From positions 1 through 43,520 of the forward strand of contig JAPOVP010000008.1 in the NCBI GenBank assembly GCA_026708085.1: a stretch of 43,520 nucleotides of DNA. The letters are read 5' to 3'. The first letter of the stretch is position 1. Every line of letters starts with the position of its first letter. Below the pieces are notes generated by a model that worked only from the letters and a program-made list of their open reading frames with translations, had not been told where the DNA came from and did no database searches. Source of the DNA: Caldilineaceae bacterium (GTDB taxonomy: Bacteria; Chloroflexota; Anaerolineae; Caldilineales; Caldilineaceae). Both the position numbers and the translations under genes were made by a program. Shown one piece after another: positions 17,520 to 27,411 of the stretch.

Positions 17520-18731
17520 ATGGGTAGTTCACTAAAGATCGCGCGCATCTGGGGGATCGAGATCCAGGCCCACTGGTCCTTTGTCCTGATTCTCGTTTAC
17601 GGTGCGTATCTTTTCAGCCGCAACACCAGAGATGTGCTGACCGGCGCAATATACGGCGTCGTCGTTATCCTGCTTCTTTTTGTGTGTGTGGTTTTGCATG
17701 AGTTCGGCCACGCGATAACGGCGAAGTATTTCGGCGTGAATGTGCCGTATATCACACTGCTGCCTATCGGCGGAGTGGCCCAGTTGGAGCGCATGCCACG
17801 AAAGCCGATGCAGGAGTTTCTGATCGCAATCGCCGGGCCGGCGGTCAACTTCGTGCTGGCCGCATTGTTGCTGCCGGTGGCGCTGCTGGTTGTGTCGATG
17901 AATATGCGCACGGGCACGATGGGGGCGTTGATTTGGTCGCTGATGCGCGCCGCGCAGTCGATGAGCCTGGGCGGTCTGTTGCTTACGCTGGCAGGGACGA
18001 ATCTCGTGCTGGGCATTTTCAATCTGTTGCCGGCGTTTCCGATGGATGGCGGACGCATTCTGCGCGCTCTGCTGGCGTTGCGGCTGCGGTATATACCGGC
18101 GACACGCATCGCCGTTCTGATTGGGCGGGGCATGGCGATACTGTTCGCGATCTGGGGCATTTTTGGCGGCGGGATCTTTCTGCTGTTGGTGGCGTTTTTT
18201 GTCTATGTGGGCGGCCGCGGCGAGTTGGAGGCGGTGCAGAGCCGCTACGTTCTGAAGGATTTCAGCGCGCGCCAGGCGGTAAACAAGGACGCGCATGTGC
18301 TGTATACAAGTGAACCGATCAGCCGGGCGGTCGACTACATTATGACGACCTACCAGGGAGATTTTCCAGTGCACGACCTGGGCAATAACCTGGTCGGGGT
18401 GCTCACACGCCCGCGCCTCGTGGCAACGCTGCGCGGGCAGGGGCAGGATGGGCGTGTCGTCGATGTGATGATTCCGCGGGCGCGGGTGCCCGTCACCTCC
18501 GGTGATACGACTTTGGCTGACGTATGGGAGCAGATGCTGGAGCGGGGGAGCCGGGTCATCATTGTCCAGGATGGGGCCCAGTTTCTGGGACTGATTACGC
18601 TGGACGACATCAGTGAACTGATTCAGGTGATGGGCGCGGCCAAGGAACGAGAAGATACAATCGCAGGAGGACCCGGCAGCCCGACGGCGGCCTCCGCGCC
18701 CGAAGCCAAGTCCACTCTCGACATAAATTGA
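17520..18731 (+). CDS. Site-2 protease-type metalloprotease with CBS domains
   Basis: The protein is a membrane zinc protease of the M50B family that cuts transmembrane helices. The active-site motif HEFGH lies at residues 60–64 and the third zinc ligand at Asp176 in [11 protein letters not shown]. Several hydrophobic segments surround them. Two CBS domains (about 250–380) form the C-terminus and may sense adenine nucleotides. It resembles the spore-type SpoIVFB subfamily rather than RseP because it has CBS domains and no PDZ. The start at ATG 17520 fits homologous N-termini ([12 protein letters not shown]); ATGs at 17502 and 17505 would add a few residues. It lies 14 bases upstream of rpe. 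Confidence 0.92.
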   Translation: MGSSLKIARIWGIEIQAHWSFVLILVYGAYLFSRNTRDVLTGAIYGVVVILLLFVCVVLHEFGHAITAKYFGVNVPYITLLPIGGVAQLERMPRKPMQEFLIAIAGPAVNFVLAALLLPVALLVVSMNMRTGTMGALIWSLMRAAQSMSLGGLLLTLAGTNLVLGIFNLLPAFPMDGGRILRALLALRLRYIPATRIAVLIGRGMAILFAIWGIFGGGIFLLLVAFFVYVGGRGELEAVQSRYVLKDFSARQAVNKDAHVLYTSEPISRAVDYIMTTYQGDFPVHDLGNNLVGVLTRPRLVATLRGQGQDGRVVDVMIPRARVPVTSGDTTLADVWEQMLERGSRVIIVQDGAQFLGLITLDDISELIQVMGAAKEREDTIAGGPGSPTAASAPEAKSTLDIN

Positions 18732-18744
18732 GGAGGTGCTTGCG

Positions 18745-19425
18745 ATGGTGGCGCATGCGGTCAAACTGGCCCCGTCGATTCTTACCGCTGATTTCGGTCG
18801 TCTGCGTGAGCAGATTCAGGCGGCAGAAGAGGGCGGCGCCGACCTACTCCATCTGGATGTCATGGATGGAAGATTTGTGCCTAATATCACCTTCGGACCG
18901 CTGGTTGTGGAGGCGGCCAACCGGGTCACGCAGCTGCCCCTGGACGTTCACCTGATGATCGAGGAGCCGGAGCGGCATTTGGATGCGTTCGCCCAGGCCG
19001 GCGCCAATATCATCACCATCCACCTGGAAGCATGTGTTCATCTTCATCGAGCCGTTCAGCAGATCGTCGATCTGGGATGCCAGGTTGGCGTGGCTGTGAA
19101 TCCCTCTACCCCGATCGAGAGCGTGCGCGAGATCGCGCCCTTTGTCGACCAAGTGCTGGTGATGAGTGTCAATCCCGGCTTCGGCGGCCAGCGTTTCATC
19201 CAGACCATGACCAGCAAACTGCGGCGCACGCGCAAGCTGCTGGATGAGTATAACCCTACCTGCGATCTGGAAGTGGACGGCGGCATTGGTGCCGGCAATA
19301 TCCGGGACGTGCTGCGCAACGGCGCCAATGTAATCGTTGTCGGCAGCGCCGTCTTCAACACAGATAAGAGTGTTGGTGAAAACCTGACCGCGCTGCGAGA
19401 TGCCTGCAGCGCTTCCTCCGCCTGA
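18745..19425 (+). CDS. rpe: Ribulose-phosphate 3-epimerase
   Basis: The enzyme interconverts D-ribulose 5-phosphate and D-xylulose 5-phosphate in the pentose phosphate pathway. The 226-residue protein shows the TIM-barrel signatures [57 protein letters not shown] and DGGIG. The catalytic and metal-binding Asp and His residues are in these motifs. AGGAGG (18731–18736) lies eight bases ahead of the ATG at 18745, directly after the upstream protease stop. This suggests cotranscription with the protease. Confidence 0.97.
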   Translation: MVAHAVKLAPSILTADFGRLREQIQAAEEGGADLLHLDVMDGRFVPNITFGPLVVEAANRVTQLPLDVHLMIEEPERHLDAFAQAGANIITIHLEACVHLHRAVQQIVDLGCQVGVAVNPSTPIESVREIAPFVDQVLVMSVNPGFGGQRFIQTMTSKLRRTRKLLDEYNPTCDLEVDGGIGAGNIRDVLRNGANVIVVGSAVFNTDKSVGENLTALRDACSASSA

Positions 19426-19502
19426 AGCCGCGGGCGAAATAGATTCGGATCACAGTTCGCAAGCCGCACTGACGTTCCTCTGTGTCCCCCTGGAGGCACG
19501 TG

Positions 19503-21332
19503 ATGCGTCCGTCCCAACAGATCTATGTGCGTCTGCTGACCCGCTATCTGCGCCCGCAGTTGGGGCAGACACTGCTGCTTCTGTTCGTCCTCTGCATCAA
19601 TATCCTCTTGCAACTGACCAACCCTCTGATCATGCGTCGTTTTCTGGATTCGGCGCTGGCCGGGGGTTCGATGGAACTCCTTACTGGCCTGGCGCTGCTG
19701 TTCATCGGCATCGCCGCCGTCCAGCAGGTCGCGGCGATCAGCAGCACAGTCCTGGCGGAGAATGTAGGCTGGCGGGCGACCAACGCGCTGCGACGCGACC
19801 TGGCCCGGCACTGTCTGCATCTGGATCTCACGTTTCACCAGCAGCGTACGCCGGGCGAAATGATTGAGCGCATTGACGGCGACATTGACGCGCTGACACG
19901 ATTTTTTGCGCAACTGGTGGTACAGCTTTTCGGCAACGGCCTACTGCTGATTGGGGTGATGGTGGTTCTGCTGCGCGAAGACATGCGGGTTGGCATGGCG
20001 ATCGGGGCCTTTGTCGTCGTCACGCTTCTGGTGTTGGGTCGGCTGCGCAACGTGGCCGTGCCCCACTGGCAACGCTCGCGCGAGGCGAGCGCCCGCTTCT
20101 TCGGATTCGTAGAGGAGCGCCTGGCCGGCACCGAGGACATCCGCGCGAGCAATGCGCGCGTGTTCACGCTCTTCCGCTTCCACCAACTCCTGCGCACGTT
20201 CTGGCAAACAACGATACGCGCGGAACTGTTGGGCTTCTCGATGATCAACGTCGCCTGGTTTCTCTTTTCGGTCGGGGCTGCCATCGCCTTTGTCGTCGGC
20301 GCATCACTTTACTTCAGCGGCGCGCTCACGATCGGCACGGTCTATCTCATCTTTCACTATACAAATCTGATCTCGCAGCCAATTGAACGGATCGCGCGGG
20401 AATTTGAGCAGTTTCAGCGCGCCGGGGCCGGCATCGCCCGTATTCAGGAGCTGTTCGCTACGAAAAGCCGTCTGGCAGAGACACCTGCGACCGCTGTGAA
20501 GGCGGCTCCGCTGCCGGAGAGCAGTGACGCGGGGCAAGGAGGCGCCTTGACTGTGGAGTTCGAGCAGGTGCGTTTTGCCTACCCGATGGATGCGCCGCCG
20601 GAGGAAGCAACATCCGGAAAAGGTAAGTTCGCGCTGGACGGGTTCCATCTGCGGCTGGAGCCAAACGAGGTGTTGGGACTGCTGGGGCGCACGGGCAGCG
20701 GCAAGACGACGCTGGCGCGGCTGTTGCTGCGTCTTTATGACGTGGACAGCGGCCGTGTGCTGGTGGCTGGGAGGGATGTGCGCCAGTGGCCTCTGCAGCA
20801 GCTGCGCGCGCAGGTGGCTATGGTCACCCAGAACGTACAGCTATTTCAGGCCTCAGTTCGGGACAACCTGACCTTCTTTGACAGGAGCGTGCCGGATGCG
20901 CGCATCTGGGAAGCCATCGAAACATTGGGGCTAACAGAGTGGTATGCCTCTCTGGGGGAAGGCCTGGACGCGCCGCTGCAGATCGGCAGCGGCGGGCTGT
21001 CAGCAGGGGAGTCGCAGCTCGTGGCCTTTACGCGTATATTTTTGCGGGATCCTGGAGTCATCGTATTGGACGAAGCTTCTTCCCTGCTAGACCCGGCAAC
21101 CGAGGCCTTCCTGGATAAGGCGGTGACGCGTCTGCTCAGCAACCGGACGGGCATTCTGATCGCGCACCGGCTCTCCACGGTGCAGCGGGCCGACAGAATC
21201 CTGATCCTGAAGAACGGAGAGATCCGGGAGCAAGGGGACCGCGGCGCGCTGGCATCGGATCCTACCTCCCATTACCATCATCTGTTGCAATTGGGGATAG
21301 AGGAAATGGGTGCAGAGGAGTTGGTTGGATGA
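19503..21332 (+). CDS. ABC exporter half-transporter A (TMD–NBD)
   Basis: This 609-residue protein has a six-helix exporter-type membrane domain (about 20–310) and an ABC ATPase domain (about 350–590). Walker A is GRTGSGKT (395–402), the Q-loop Gln is present in VTQNVQLF, Walker B is VIVLDEASS with the catalytic Glu, and the H-loop His is present in LIAHRLSTV. The signature motif is altered to LSAGESQ. It overlaps the following gene by ATGA. Together they would form a heterodimeric exporter in which this subunit supplies the active Walker B and H-loop. The substrate is unknown. GGAGG lies six bases before the ATG at 19503. Confidence 0.9.
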   Translation: MRPSQQIYVRLLTRYLRPQLGQTLLLLFVLCINILLQLTNPLIMRRFLDSALAGGSMELLTGLALLFIGIAAVQQVAAISSTVLAENVGWRATNALRRDLARHCLHLDLTFHQQRTPGEMIERIDGDIDALTRFFAQLVVQLFGNGLLLIGVMVVLLREDMRVGMAIGAFVVVTLLVLGRLRNVAVPHWQRSREASARFFGFVEERLAGTEDIRASNARVFTLFRFHQLLRTFWQTTIRAELLGFSMINVAWFLFSVGAAIAFVVGASLYFSGALTIGTVYLIFHYTNLISQPIERIAREFEQFQRAGAGIARIQELFATKSRLAETPATAVKAAPLPESSDAGQGGALTVEFEQVRFAYPMDAPPEEATSGKGKFALDGFHLRLEPNEVLGLLGRTGSGKTTLARLLLRLYDVDSGRVLVAGRDVRQWPLQQLRAQVAMVTQNVQLFQASVRDNLTFFDRSVPDARIWEAIETLGLTEWYASLGEGLDAPLQIGSGGLSAGESQLVAFTRIFLRDPGVIVLDEASSLLDPATEAFLDKAVTRLLSNRTGILIAHRLSTVQRADRILILKNGEIREQGDRGALASDPTSHYHHLLQLGIEEMGAEELVG

Positions 21333-23128
21333 CGCAGATCTCCGAGCGTCCGCCGATCTCGGTAGTCAGCGCCTGGTGGGGCCTGATTCGCTGTTTTCCC
21401 GGCCTGTATTCGCTGACGACGGCCCTGCGGATAGTTATCTTTGTCGGGATTTTCCAGGCAAACGGGCTGATCATTCGCTTCTACTTCGATTCGCTAACCG
21501 GCTCGGCTCCGCTGGCCTGGGGGCCGAACGCTTGGGCCGCGGTGGTGCTGGCCGTCGCGCTTCTGCGCAACGGGCTGATATTCACCGATATGTACGTATT
21601 CTTTCGCTGGACCTTCAGCACCGCGGCCACGATGCGCAAGAATCTCTTGGAGCACATTCTCAGCATGCCGGGCGCGCGCTCGTTGCCCAGCTCTACCGGC
21701 GAGGCGATCAGCCGCTTCCGCGAGGATGCGGACGAGGTGGGCAACTTCACCGTGTGGGCGCTATTTTTGCTGGCGACGGGCGGCTTTGGTGTGATCGCTC
21801 TGTTCACCATGGCGCGCATCAATCTGCGCGTCACGGTCTTCGCCTTCCTGCCGCTGCTGATCGTGGTAGTGGTGGCCAATTTGGCGAGGGTCAGAGTCCA
21901 GCAGTACCGTGAGGCCAACCGGTTCGCGGCCGGCAATGTAGCCGGTTTTATCGGTGAGATGTTTGAGCACGTGCAGGCGGTGCAGGTAGCCAATGCGGAA
22001 GAGAGTATGCTTGGGCACTTTGAAGAGTTGAACGAGAATCGCCGCAAAAACGCCCTGCGCGACCGTCTCTTTAACGAGGTCCTCAACTCGACCTTTCACA
22101 ATGTTGTAAACATCGGTATGGGTCTGATCCTGCTGCTGGCCGGCTCGGCGCTGCGGGATGGTTCGTTCACGATCGGCGACTTCTCCCTGTTTGCCTATTA
22201 CCTGACTTTCGTCACCAACATGATCTCCACAATCGGGACATTTTTCGCGCGCTGGAAACAGGCAGGCGTCTCGATCGGGCGTATGGACCGGCTGATGCAG
22301 GGAGCGCAACCCTCCGATTTGGTGCGCAGAACGCCAATCCATCTGAGCGGAGCCTTTCCTCCTGCCCGCGACCAGTCACCTGCCCGGCCCGAACAGCTGC
22401 AATCTCTCTCTACCTCCGGGCTGACCTATCGATTCCCCGGTTCAGAAAAGGGCATCTTTGATATCGACCTGCGCCTTGAACGGGGCAGTTTCACGGTCGT
22501 CACCGGGCGGATCGGCGCGGGCAAGACGACGCTGTTGCGGGTCCTGCTGGGGCTGCTACCGGCCGAGTCCGGCGAAATACACTGGAACGGCCGGCTCATC
22601 CACGAACCGGCGTCATTTCTTGTGCCGCCGGTGAGCGCGTACATTTCGCAGACGCCAAGCCTGTTCAGCGAATCATTGCGGGAGAATATTCTGCTCGGCC
22701 TGGAAGCGGACGATGCGAAGGTGACACAGGCAGTGCGGGCCGCGGCGCTGGATACCGATCTCGAGCAGCTTGAAAATGGACTGGAGACGGTGGTGGGGCC
22801 GCGGGGCGTGAGGCTGTCGGGCGGCCAGAGACAGCGGGCCGCGGCGGCGCGCATGTTCATCCGTCAGGCGGAACTGCTGGTATGCGACGACTTGTCCAGC
22901 GCGCTGGATGTGGAGACCGAGCAGCAGTTGTGGGAGCGGCTCTTCGCGCGGCAGGATGCCACCTACCTGGTCGTTTCCCATCGACGGCCTCTGCTACAGC
23001 GGGCGGACCAGATCGTTGTACTCAGATCGGGCCGGGTGGAGGATACAGGCAGGCTGGAGCCGTTGTTGGCACGCTGCCCGGAGATGCGCAGCTTGTGGGA
23101 GGGTCGCGTCTCGGACGGGTCTGCCTAG
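21329..23128 (+). CDS. ABC exporter half-transporter B with degenerate site
   Basis: This 599-residue protein is the partner of the upstream half-transporter, starting within its stop codon. The membrane domain covers about residues 20–315. The ATPase domain has Walker A GRIGAGKT (393–400), Q-loop Gln in YISQTPSLF, an intact LSGGQRQR signature and the H-loop His in VVSHRRPLL. The position that should hold the catalytic Glu is Asp (LLVCDDLSSALD). Asymmetric pairs of this kind are known for heterodimeric exporters; the intact signature here completes the active site of half A. It ends three bases before the convergent cdsA gene. Confidence 0.9.
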   Translation: MTQISERPPISVVSAWWGLIRCFPGLYSLTTALRIVIFVGIFQANGLIIRFYFDSLTGSAPLAWGPNAWAAVVLAVALLRNGLIFTDMYVFFRWTFSTAATMRKNLLEHILSMPGARSLPSSTGEAISRFREDADEVGNFTVWALFLLATGGFGVIALFTMARINLRVTVFAFLPLLIVVVVANLARVRVQQYREANRFAAGNVAGFIGEMFEHVQAVQVANAEESMLGHFEELNENRRKNALRDRLFNEVLNSTFHNVVNIGMGLILLLAGSALRDGSFTIGDFSLFAYYLTFVTNMISTIGTFFARWKQAGVSIGRMDRLMQGAQPSDLVRRTPIHLSGAFPPARDQSPARPEQLQSLSTSGLTYRFPGSEKGIFDIDLRLERGSFTVVTGRIGAGKTTLLRVLLGLLPAESGEIHWNGRLIHEPASFLVPPVSAYISQTPSLFSESLRENILLGLEADDAKVTQAVRAAALDTDLEQLENGLETVVGPRGVRLSGGQRQRAAAARMFIRQAELLVCDDLSSALDVETEQQLWERLFARQDATYLVVSHRRPLLQRADQIVVLRSGRVEDTGRLEPLLARCPEMRSLWEGRVSDGSA

Positions 23129-23131
23129 AAG

Positions 23132-24010
23132 CTAGCCTGCGCCGAGTAGCAGGGCCATCTGATAGACGAACGGCAGCACGAACATGATACTGTCGAGCCG
23201 GTCGAGGAATCCGCCGTGGCCGGGCAGGAAGAGGCCGCTGTCTTTGACGCCGATCTGTCGTTTAAGCATGCTGATGGCCAGATCGCCGAATAGGGCGAGG
23301 ATTCCGCCCACCAGCCCGATGAGAGCGCCAAGCCAGACTGCGAGTTCGAGCGGTGACCAGAAGGCGACGGCGGCGCCGGTAAGTGTGGCCGCAGTCCAGC
23401 CGCCGACGGTTCCTTCCCAGCTCTTCTTGGGGCTGAGCGCGGGCAGGATGCGGTTGCGGCCCATGGTGACGCCGACAAAATAGGCGGCGCTGTCGTTGAC
23501 CATCGTGACGCCGAGCCCGAGCAGCATCCAGAAGAGACCGTTGGGAAGGAGGCGCAGGGCCAGAGCCTGCCCCATCATGAGGCCGATGTAGCTGGCGCCG
23601 GCAACGGTGAGCGCCCAGTTGCGAAATGGCTTATGGTCCAGCTCTTGGGCCGCGGCCTCCGTTTCAGGTTGAGGCGGGTCGCTTGCGTCCGGGCTGTCGC
23701 TGTCCTGGGGTGGGGGGGAGCCCTGTTGAGACAGCAGGATGCGGATGAAGATGATGATGAAGCCGAATGTGAGGACAAGCTCCGGCCCGATAGGGACGAG
23801 AGACCAAAAGGAGAACATCAACGCCAGCGTCCAGACGAATCCGTACCAGCGGGCCGGCCTGTAGCCGCTCCTCTCGATCAGGACATAGTATTCATATGCC
23901 CCCAGCGATGTGAAGAAGGTGAGAAGAAGGACCCACCACAGACCGCCGTACCAGAGCGCGAGCAGGACCGGAACCAGCGCAATCAGGCCGGCGATGACTC
24001 GTCGTTTCAC
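23132..24010 (-). CDS. cdsA: Phosphatidate cytidylyltransferase
   Basis: CdsA makes CDP-diacylglycerol from phosphatidic acid and CTP, the branch point of phospholipid synthesis. The 292-residue protein has several hydrophobic helices and the complete family signature near residues 240–270, readable as SMLKRQIGVKDSG then LPGHGGFLDRLD. A polar Ser/Pro/Asp-rich insertion (about residues 97–125) in a cytoplasmic loop is not typical for short CdsA proteins. It follows uppS by 78 bases with a GTG start, in the usual frr–uppS–cdsA order. Confidence 0.94.
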   Translation of the reverse strand: MKRRVIAGLIALVPVLLALWYGGLWWVLLLTFFTSLGAYEYYVLIERSGYRPARWYGFVWTLALMFSFWSLVPIGPELVLTFGFIIIFIRILLSQQGSPPPQDSDSPDASDPPQPETEAAAQELDHKPFRNWALTVAGASYIGLMMGQALALRLLPNGLFWMLLGLGVTMVNDSAAYFVGVTMGRNRILPALSPKKSWEGTVGGWTAATLTGAAVAFWSPLELAVWLGALIGLVGGILALFGDLAISMLKRQIGVKDSGLFLPGHGGFLDRLDSIMFVLPFVYQMALLLGAG

Positions 24011-24088
24011 CGTTATCGATGTCCGATTACAGGACCACAGTGCTCAGGGGGGAGAAGGGGATTGGGACGTTCTGCAGGGCGGAAGAGT

Positions 24089-24853
24089 CTATTCCGCATC
24101 GGGCACGCCGCCGAAACGGCGGTCGCGACGATTGAACTCGAGCAGCGCTTTGTATAGCTCCGCCTTGTCGAAAGTCGGCCAGTATGTCGGGGTTGAATAG
24201 TACTCGGCATAGACTGACTGCCAGATGAGGAAGTTGCTCATCCGCCAATCTCCGCCGGTGCGGATGATCAGATCCGGATCCGGCAGGCCGTTCGTGTACA
24301 GATAGCGGCTGAAGGTCTCTTCGCTCAGAGAATCGGGGTCGATTCCATCTCGGATGATCCGACGGGTGGCGTCGACGATTTCCCCGCGTCCGCCGTAATT
24401 GAAGGCCACATTCAGAATGATTCTGTCGTTGTGCTTGGTGTATTCGAGAGCGTGCAGAATCTGTTTCTGAAGCCCTTCGCTGATGCCGTTCAGGCGGCCG
24501 CTATGGCGGATCTGGACACCGTTTTCGTGGAGCTCCTGCAGCCGGTTGCGCAACGTCGTTCCCAGCAAGCGCATCAGCCCCGACACCTCTTCGATGGGAC
24601 GGGACCAGTTTTCGGTGGAAAAGGCGTAGATGGTCAGGACTTTGATACCAAATTCAACTGAGGCCTCGAGGATCGGTTGGATGTTATCGACGCCGGCGCG
24701 ATGGCCGATAAATCGAATCAGACCTCTTTCCGTGGCCCAGCGGCCATTCCCGTCCATGATGATCCCTACATGGTAGGGAACCCTGGCGAGAGGGGGGAAG
24801 GTATCTTCGATCAGGTTATCCGGGCTCTGCCTGACTGCATCGGGACTGCTCAA
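24089..24853 (-). CDS. uppS: Isoprenyl (undecaprenyl) diphosphate synthase
   Basis: UppS condenses isopentenyl diphosphates in cis to form the C55 lipid carrier for cell-wall synthesis. The 254-residue protein has the substrate-binding Asp34 in [10 protein letters not shown], then [24 protein letters not shown] and [19 protein letters not shown], all characteristic. The start TTG at 24853 has AAGGAG upstream at a somewhat long distance of 11 bases. The gene follows frr closely and precedes cdsA. Confidence 0.95.
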   Translation of the reverse strand: MSSPDAVRQSPDNLIEDTFPPLARVPYHVGIIMDGNGRWATERGLIRFIGHRAGVDNIQPILEASVEFGIKVLTIYAFSTENWSRPIEEVSGLMRLLGTTLRNRLQELHENGVQIRHSGRLNGISEGLQKQILHALEYTKHNDRIILNVAFNYGGRGEIVDATRRIIRDGIDPDSLSEETFSRYLYTNGLPDPDLIIRTGGDWRMSNFLIWQSVYAEYYSTPTYWPTFDKAELYKALLEFNRRDRRFGGVPDAE

Positions 24854-24875
24854 TGGAACACTGACTCCTTATCGG

Positions 24876-25433
24876 TCAGATAGTCATGATTTCGGTTTCT
24901 TTGTCGCGTGCGATTTCGTCGACGTTGGCCACGAAGTCATTGGTGACCTCCTGGGCCAGGTCCTGGCCGTCATGCAGGTCATCCTCGGTGATCAGGCCCT
25001 CGCCTTCAAAGGAGCGCATGTCTTTGATCGCATCCCGCCTGATGTTGCGAATTGCGACGCGGGCCTCTTCGGCGCGCCGAGATACCTGTTTTGTCAGGTC
25101 GCGGCGGCGCTCTTCGGTCAATGGCGGAATTGTCAGGTGGATCTGCTTGCCGTCGTTGCTGGGTGTCAGGCCGATATCGGACATGGCGATGGCCCTCTCG
25201 ATCGCCCCGATATCGGTGGGTGTATAGGGACGAATCTGGAGAGTCTGCGCCTCCGGAACGGAGATCGATGCGATCTGCATCAGCGGGGTAGGGACGCCGT
25301 GATAGTCGACGCTAAGGCGCTCCACAAGCGCGGGGCTGGCCCGGCCTGTGCGGATTGTCATCAGGTCTGTCTGCAAACTGTTGATCGCTTTGTTCATGCG
25401 ATCTCGTGTTTCATCCAAAATATCTTCAATCAC
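24876..25433 (-). CDS. frr: Ribosome recycling factor
   Basis: RRF with EF-G splits the post-termination ribosome. The 185-residue length is exactly typical, and [34 protein letters not shown] and IRNIRRDA are diagnostic. The GTG start at 25433 is seven bases after AAGGAG. pyrH lies 304 bases upstream, so a separate promoter is possible. Confidence 0.97.
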   Translation of the reverse strand: MIEDILDETRDRMNKAINSLQTDLMTIRTGRASPALVERLSVDYHGVPTPLMQIASISVPEAQTLQIRPYTPTDIGAIERAIAMSDIGLTPSNDGKQIHLTIPPLTEERRRDLTKQVSRRAEEARVAIRNIRRDAIKDMRSFEGEGLITEDDLHDGQDLAQEVTNDFVANVDEIARDKETEIMTI

Positions 25434-25737
25434 AACGGCACTCCTTCCACGTCAGCGGCGCGAGGGGCTTGTTCGCAGTCCTGAGCCCTTTGGGGCCCTT
25501 GCAGTTGGCATTGGCGACATGGCCCACTGCGCCCGGGGGGTGAGTCGTCGGCTGAAGCTGAACTCGCGGGTTATCGCCGGAAATTCGAGATATGAAGGAA
25601 CGGCTCAATCGGAATTTCTGGATAGAGTTCTTTCACTTCCTCAGTTCTTTGGTTGTCTCGATATTTTAGCAGAGGTACAGAACAATCGGAAAACGATGTT
25701 TGATACCCGGCGGACGCCAACGTTGTCGGGTTGAGGC
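25434..25737. other. Non-coding gap between pyrH and frr
   Basis: No gene is supported in these 304 bases. On the minus strand a possible -10 element TAAAAT is seen near 25,665–25,672, with a weak TTCCGA 17 bases upstream. It could serve as an frr promoter, but the case is weak. Confidence 0.4.
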
Positions 25738-26457
25738 TTAGCCGGAGAAGACGGTGCCGACGGGCTCACCCTTGACGACCTTTACAAGAGCGTCTTCGGT
25801 CCAGACATTGACCACCGAAATGGGCAGGTTGTTGTCCATGCACATGGCGATGGCGGTACTATCCATTACACCTATGCGCATGTTGAGGGCGTCGATATAG
25901 GAGAGCTGTTTGAAGCGGCGGGCATCACTGTTTTCCTTCGGGTCTTTGTCGTAGACCGCGTCCACCTTTGTCGCTTTGATCAGGATTTCGGCGTCGATCT
26001 CCATGGCACGCAGGCTGGCCGCCGTATCGGTGGTGAAGTAGGGATTGCCGGTGCCGGCGCCGAAGATGACAACGCGGCCTTTTTCGAGGTGGCGAATGGC
26101 CCGGCGTTGAATGTAAGGTTCGGCCACGGCCCGTATTTCGATGCCGGTCATCACGCGAGTGGGCAGGCCGGCGCGCTCGAGGGCGTCCTGCAGCGCCAGT
26201 GCGTTCATCACCGTCGCCAGCATGCCGATGTGGTCGGCGGTCACCCGCTCCATGCCATGATCGAGACCGTCCTCCTTGCCCCGCCACATGTTGCCGCCGC
26301 CGATAACCAGGGCCACCTCTGCGCCCAGGTTAACGATCGCCAGGATCTTCTGGGCTGCTTCTTCGGCCCGTCTGGGGTCGATACCGAAGCCGCCTTCGCC
26401 TGCCAGCGCCTCGCCTCCCATCTTGAGTAGAACTCGGCGGTATTTGAGACCATCCAT
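25738..26457 (-). CDS. pyrH: Uridylate kinase (UMP kinase)
   Basis: PyrH phosphorylates UMP to UDP as a hexamer with feedback control by UTP. The 239-residue protein begins [18 protein letters not shown] and contains [29 protein letters not shown] and [15 protein letters not shown], typical of the bacterial amino-acid-kinase-fold UMP kinase. The ATG at 26457 has AGGAG eight bases upstream; a longer open frame reaches into the tsf terminator and is rejected. It comes after tsf in the conserved rpsB–tsf–pyrH–frr order. Confidence 0.96.
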   Translation of the reverse strand: MDGLKYRRVLLKMGGEALAGEGGFGIDPRRAEEAAQKILAIVNLGAEVALVIGGGNMWRGKEDGLDHGMERVTADHIGMLATVMNALALQDALERAGLPTRVMTGIEIRAVAEPYIQRRAIRHLEKGRVVIFGAGTGNPYFTTDTAASLRAMEIDAEILIKATKVDAVYDKDPKENSDARRFKQLSYIDALNMRIGVMDSTAIAMCMDNNLPISVVNVWTEDALVKVVKGEPVGTVFSG

Positions 26458-26511
26458 TACAGCAACTCCTGTGATTGGGCGCCTCCTCCTGGCGGGACGC
26501 CGGCGATGACG

Positions 26512-26542
26512 CAAAAAAGCCCAGCCAAAAGAAGGCTGGGCT
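26512..26542 (-). terminator. Intrinsic terminator after tsf
   Basis: On the minus strand a 9-bp GC-rich stem (arms about 26534–26542 and 26518–26526) with a seven-base loop is followed by a run of T. It lies just after the tsf stop and before pyrH, so pyrH expression may rely on readthrough or its own promoter. Confidence 0.88.
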
Positions 26543-26557
26543 GGACTCGTGAGGTGA

Positions 26558-27151
26558 TTAGCCGATCTGCAGGCGGCTGAAGCGACGAATCTGGATATTT
26601 TCGCCAAGGCTGGCGATGTTTTCGACGAGAACGTCCTTGACGTTTTTGTCAGAGTCCTTGAAGTACTCCTGTTCCATCAGGCACACATCGCCATACCATT
26701 TTTCCAGCTTGCCCTGGGCGATGCGCTCAAGGATATTCTCGGGCTTGCCGGTTCCCTGTGCCTGGGCTTTGTAGATGGCTATTTCCCTTTCCTTAACGTC
26801 AGCAGGGACCTCTTCCCGGGCCACGTATTCGGGGTTGGATGCCACGATGTGCATCGCGATATCTCGAGCCAACTCCTGAAACTGCTCGGTGCGGGCTACG
26901 AAATCGGTCTCGCAGTTGAGCTCGACCATTGCGGCGACCTTGCTGCCGTGGTGGACATAGGTCCCGATGATACCTTCATGGGCGTCACGGTCGGCCTTCT
27001 TGGCCGCGGCAGCCAGCCCTTTTTCGCGCAGATATTCTACGGCTTTGTCAAAATCGCCGTTATTTTCGTTCAACGCTGTCTTGCAGTCGAGAATGCCAGC
27101 CCCCGTCGCGCCTCGCAACTCTTTCACCATCTGTGCTGTGATCGCAGCCAT
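26558..27151 (-). CDS. tsf: Translation elongation factor Ts
   Basis: EF-Ts recycles EF-Tu·GDP. The protein of 197 residues is of the short type found in Chloroflexota, Thermus and cyanobacteria. It starts with the UBA-like domain [20 protein letters not shown] followed by the conserved DCKTALNE, and contains [27 protein letters not shown] lies just before the ATG. The gene follows rpsB by 260 bases that contain two hairpins, and a terminator lies downstream. Confidence 0.97.
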   Translation of the reverse strand: MAAITAQMVKELRGATGAGILDCKTALNENNGDFDKAVEYLREKGLAAAAKKADRDAHEGIIGTYVHHGSKVAAMVELNCETDFVARTEQFQELARDIAMHIVASNPEYVAREEVPADVKEREIAIYKAQAQGTGKPENILERIAQGKLEKWYGDVCLMEQEYFKDSDKNVKDVLVENIASLGENIQIRRFSRLQIG

Positions 27152-27202
27152 ACTCCTCCTCCTGATTGCCTTGCTGCTTGATTACCTTGCTGCACAGTTA
27201 TT

Positions 27203-27287
27203 CACGCGTCAACGCGTGCCTGCTTTATCCGCGTAATCGTCCGCACTGCGCAAACTTCTCGCCCTTCGCAGCCGTGCGGACGATTAC
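27203..27287 (-). other. Tandem hairpins in the rpsB–tsf spacer
   Basis: A perfect 14-bp inverted repeat (27233–27246 with 27274–27287) is extended by a TGCG/CGCA inner pairing. Beside it lies a second 6-bp hairpin (27203–27208/27213–27218). Neither is followed by a T tract, so they look like RNA processing or regulatory structures rather than simple terminators. Confidence 0.55.
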
Positions 27288-27411
27288 GTCTGTTTGCCCG
27301 AATCCGGCGGGCAGTGGACTCTGCGCCGCCGTTTCGACATGACATTGCTGCTGAAATACGCTGTCGCGCTGCGGCCGGTGCATGGACCGGGCCGGCACAC
27401 AGCAGCGGCGG

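Noticed and set aside
17532..18764. Long open frame on the minus strand opposite the site-2 protease
   Set aside because: It is rich in His/Arg/Gln, has no recognisable domain and mirrors the codon pattern of the well-supported plus-strand protease.
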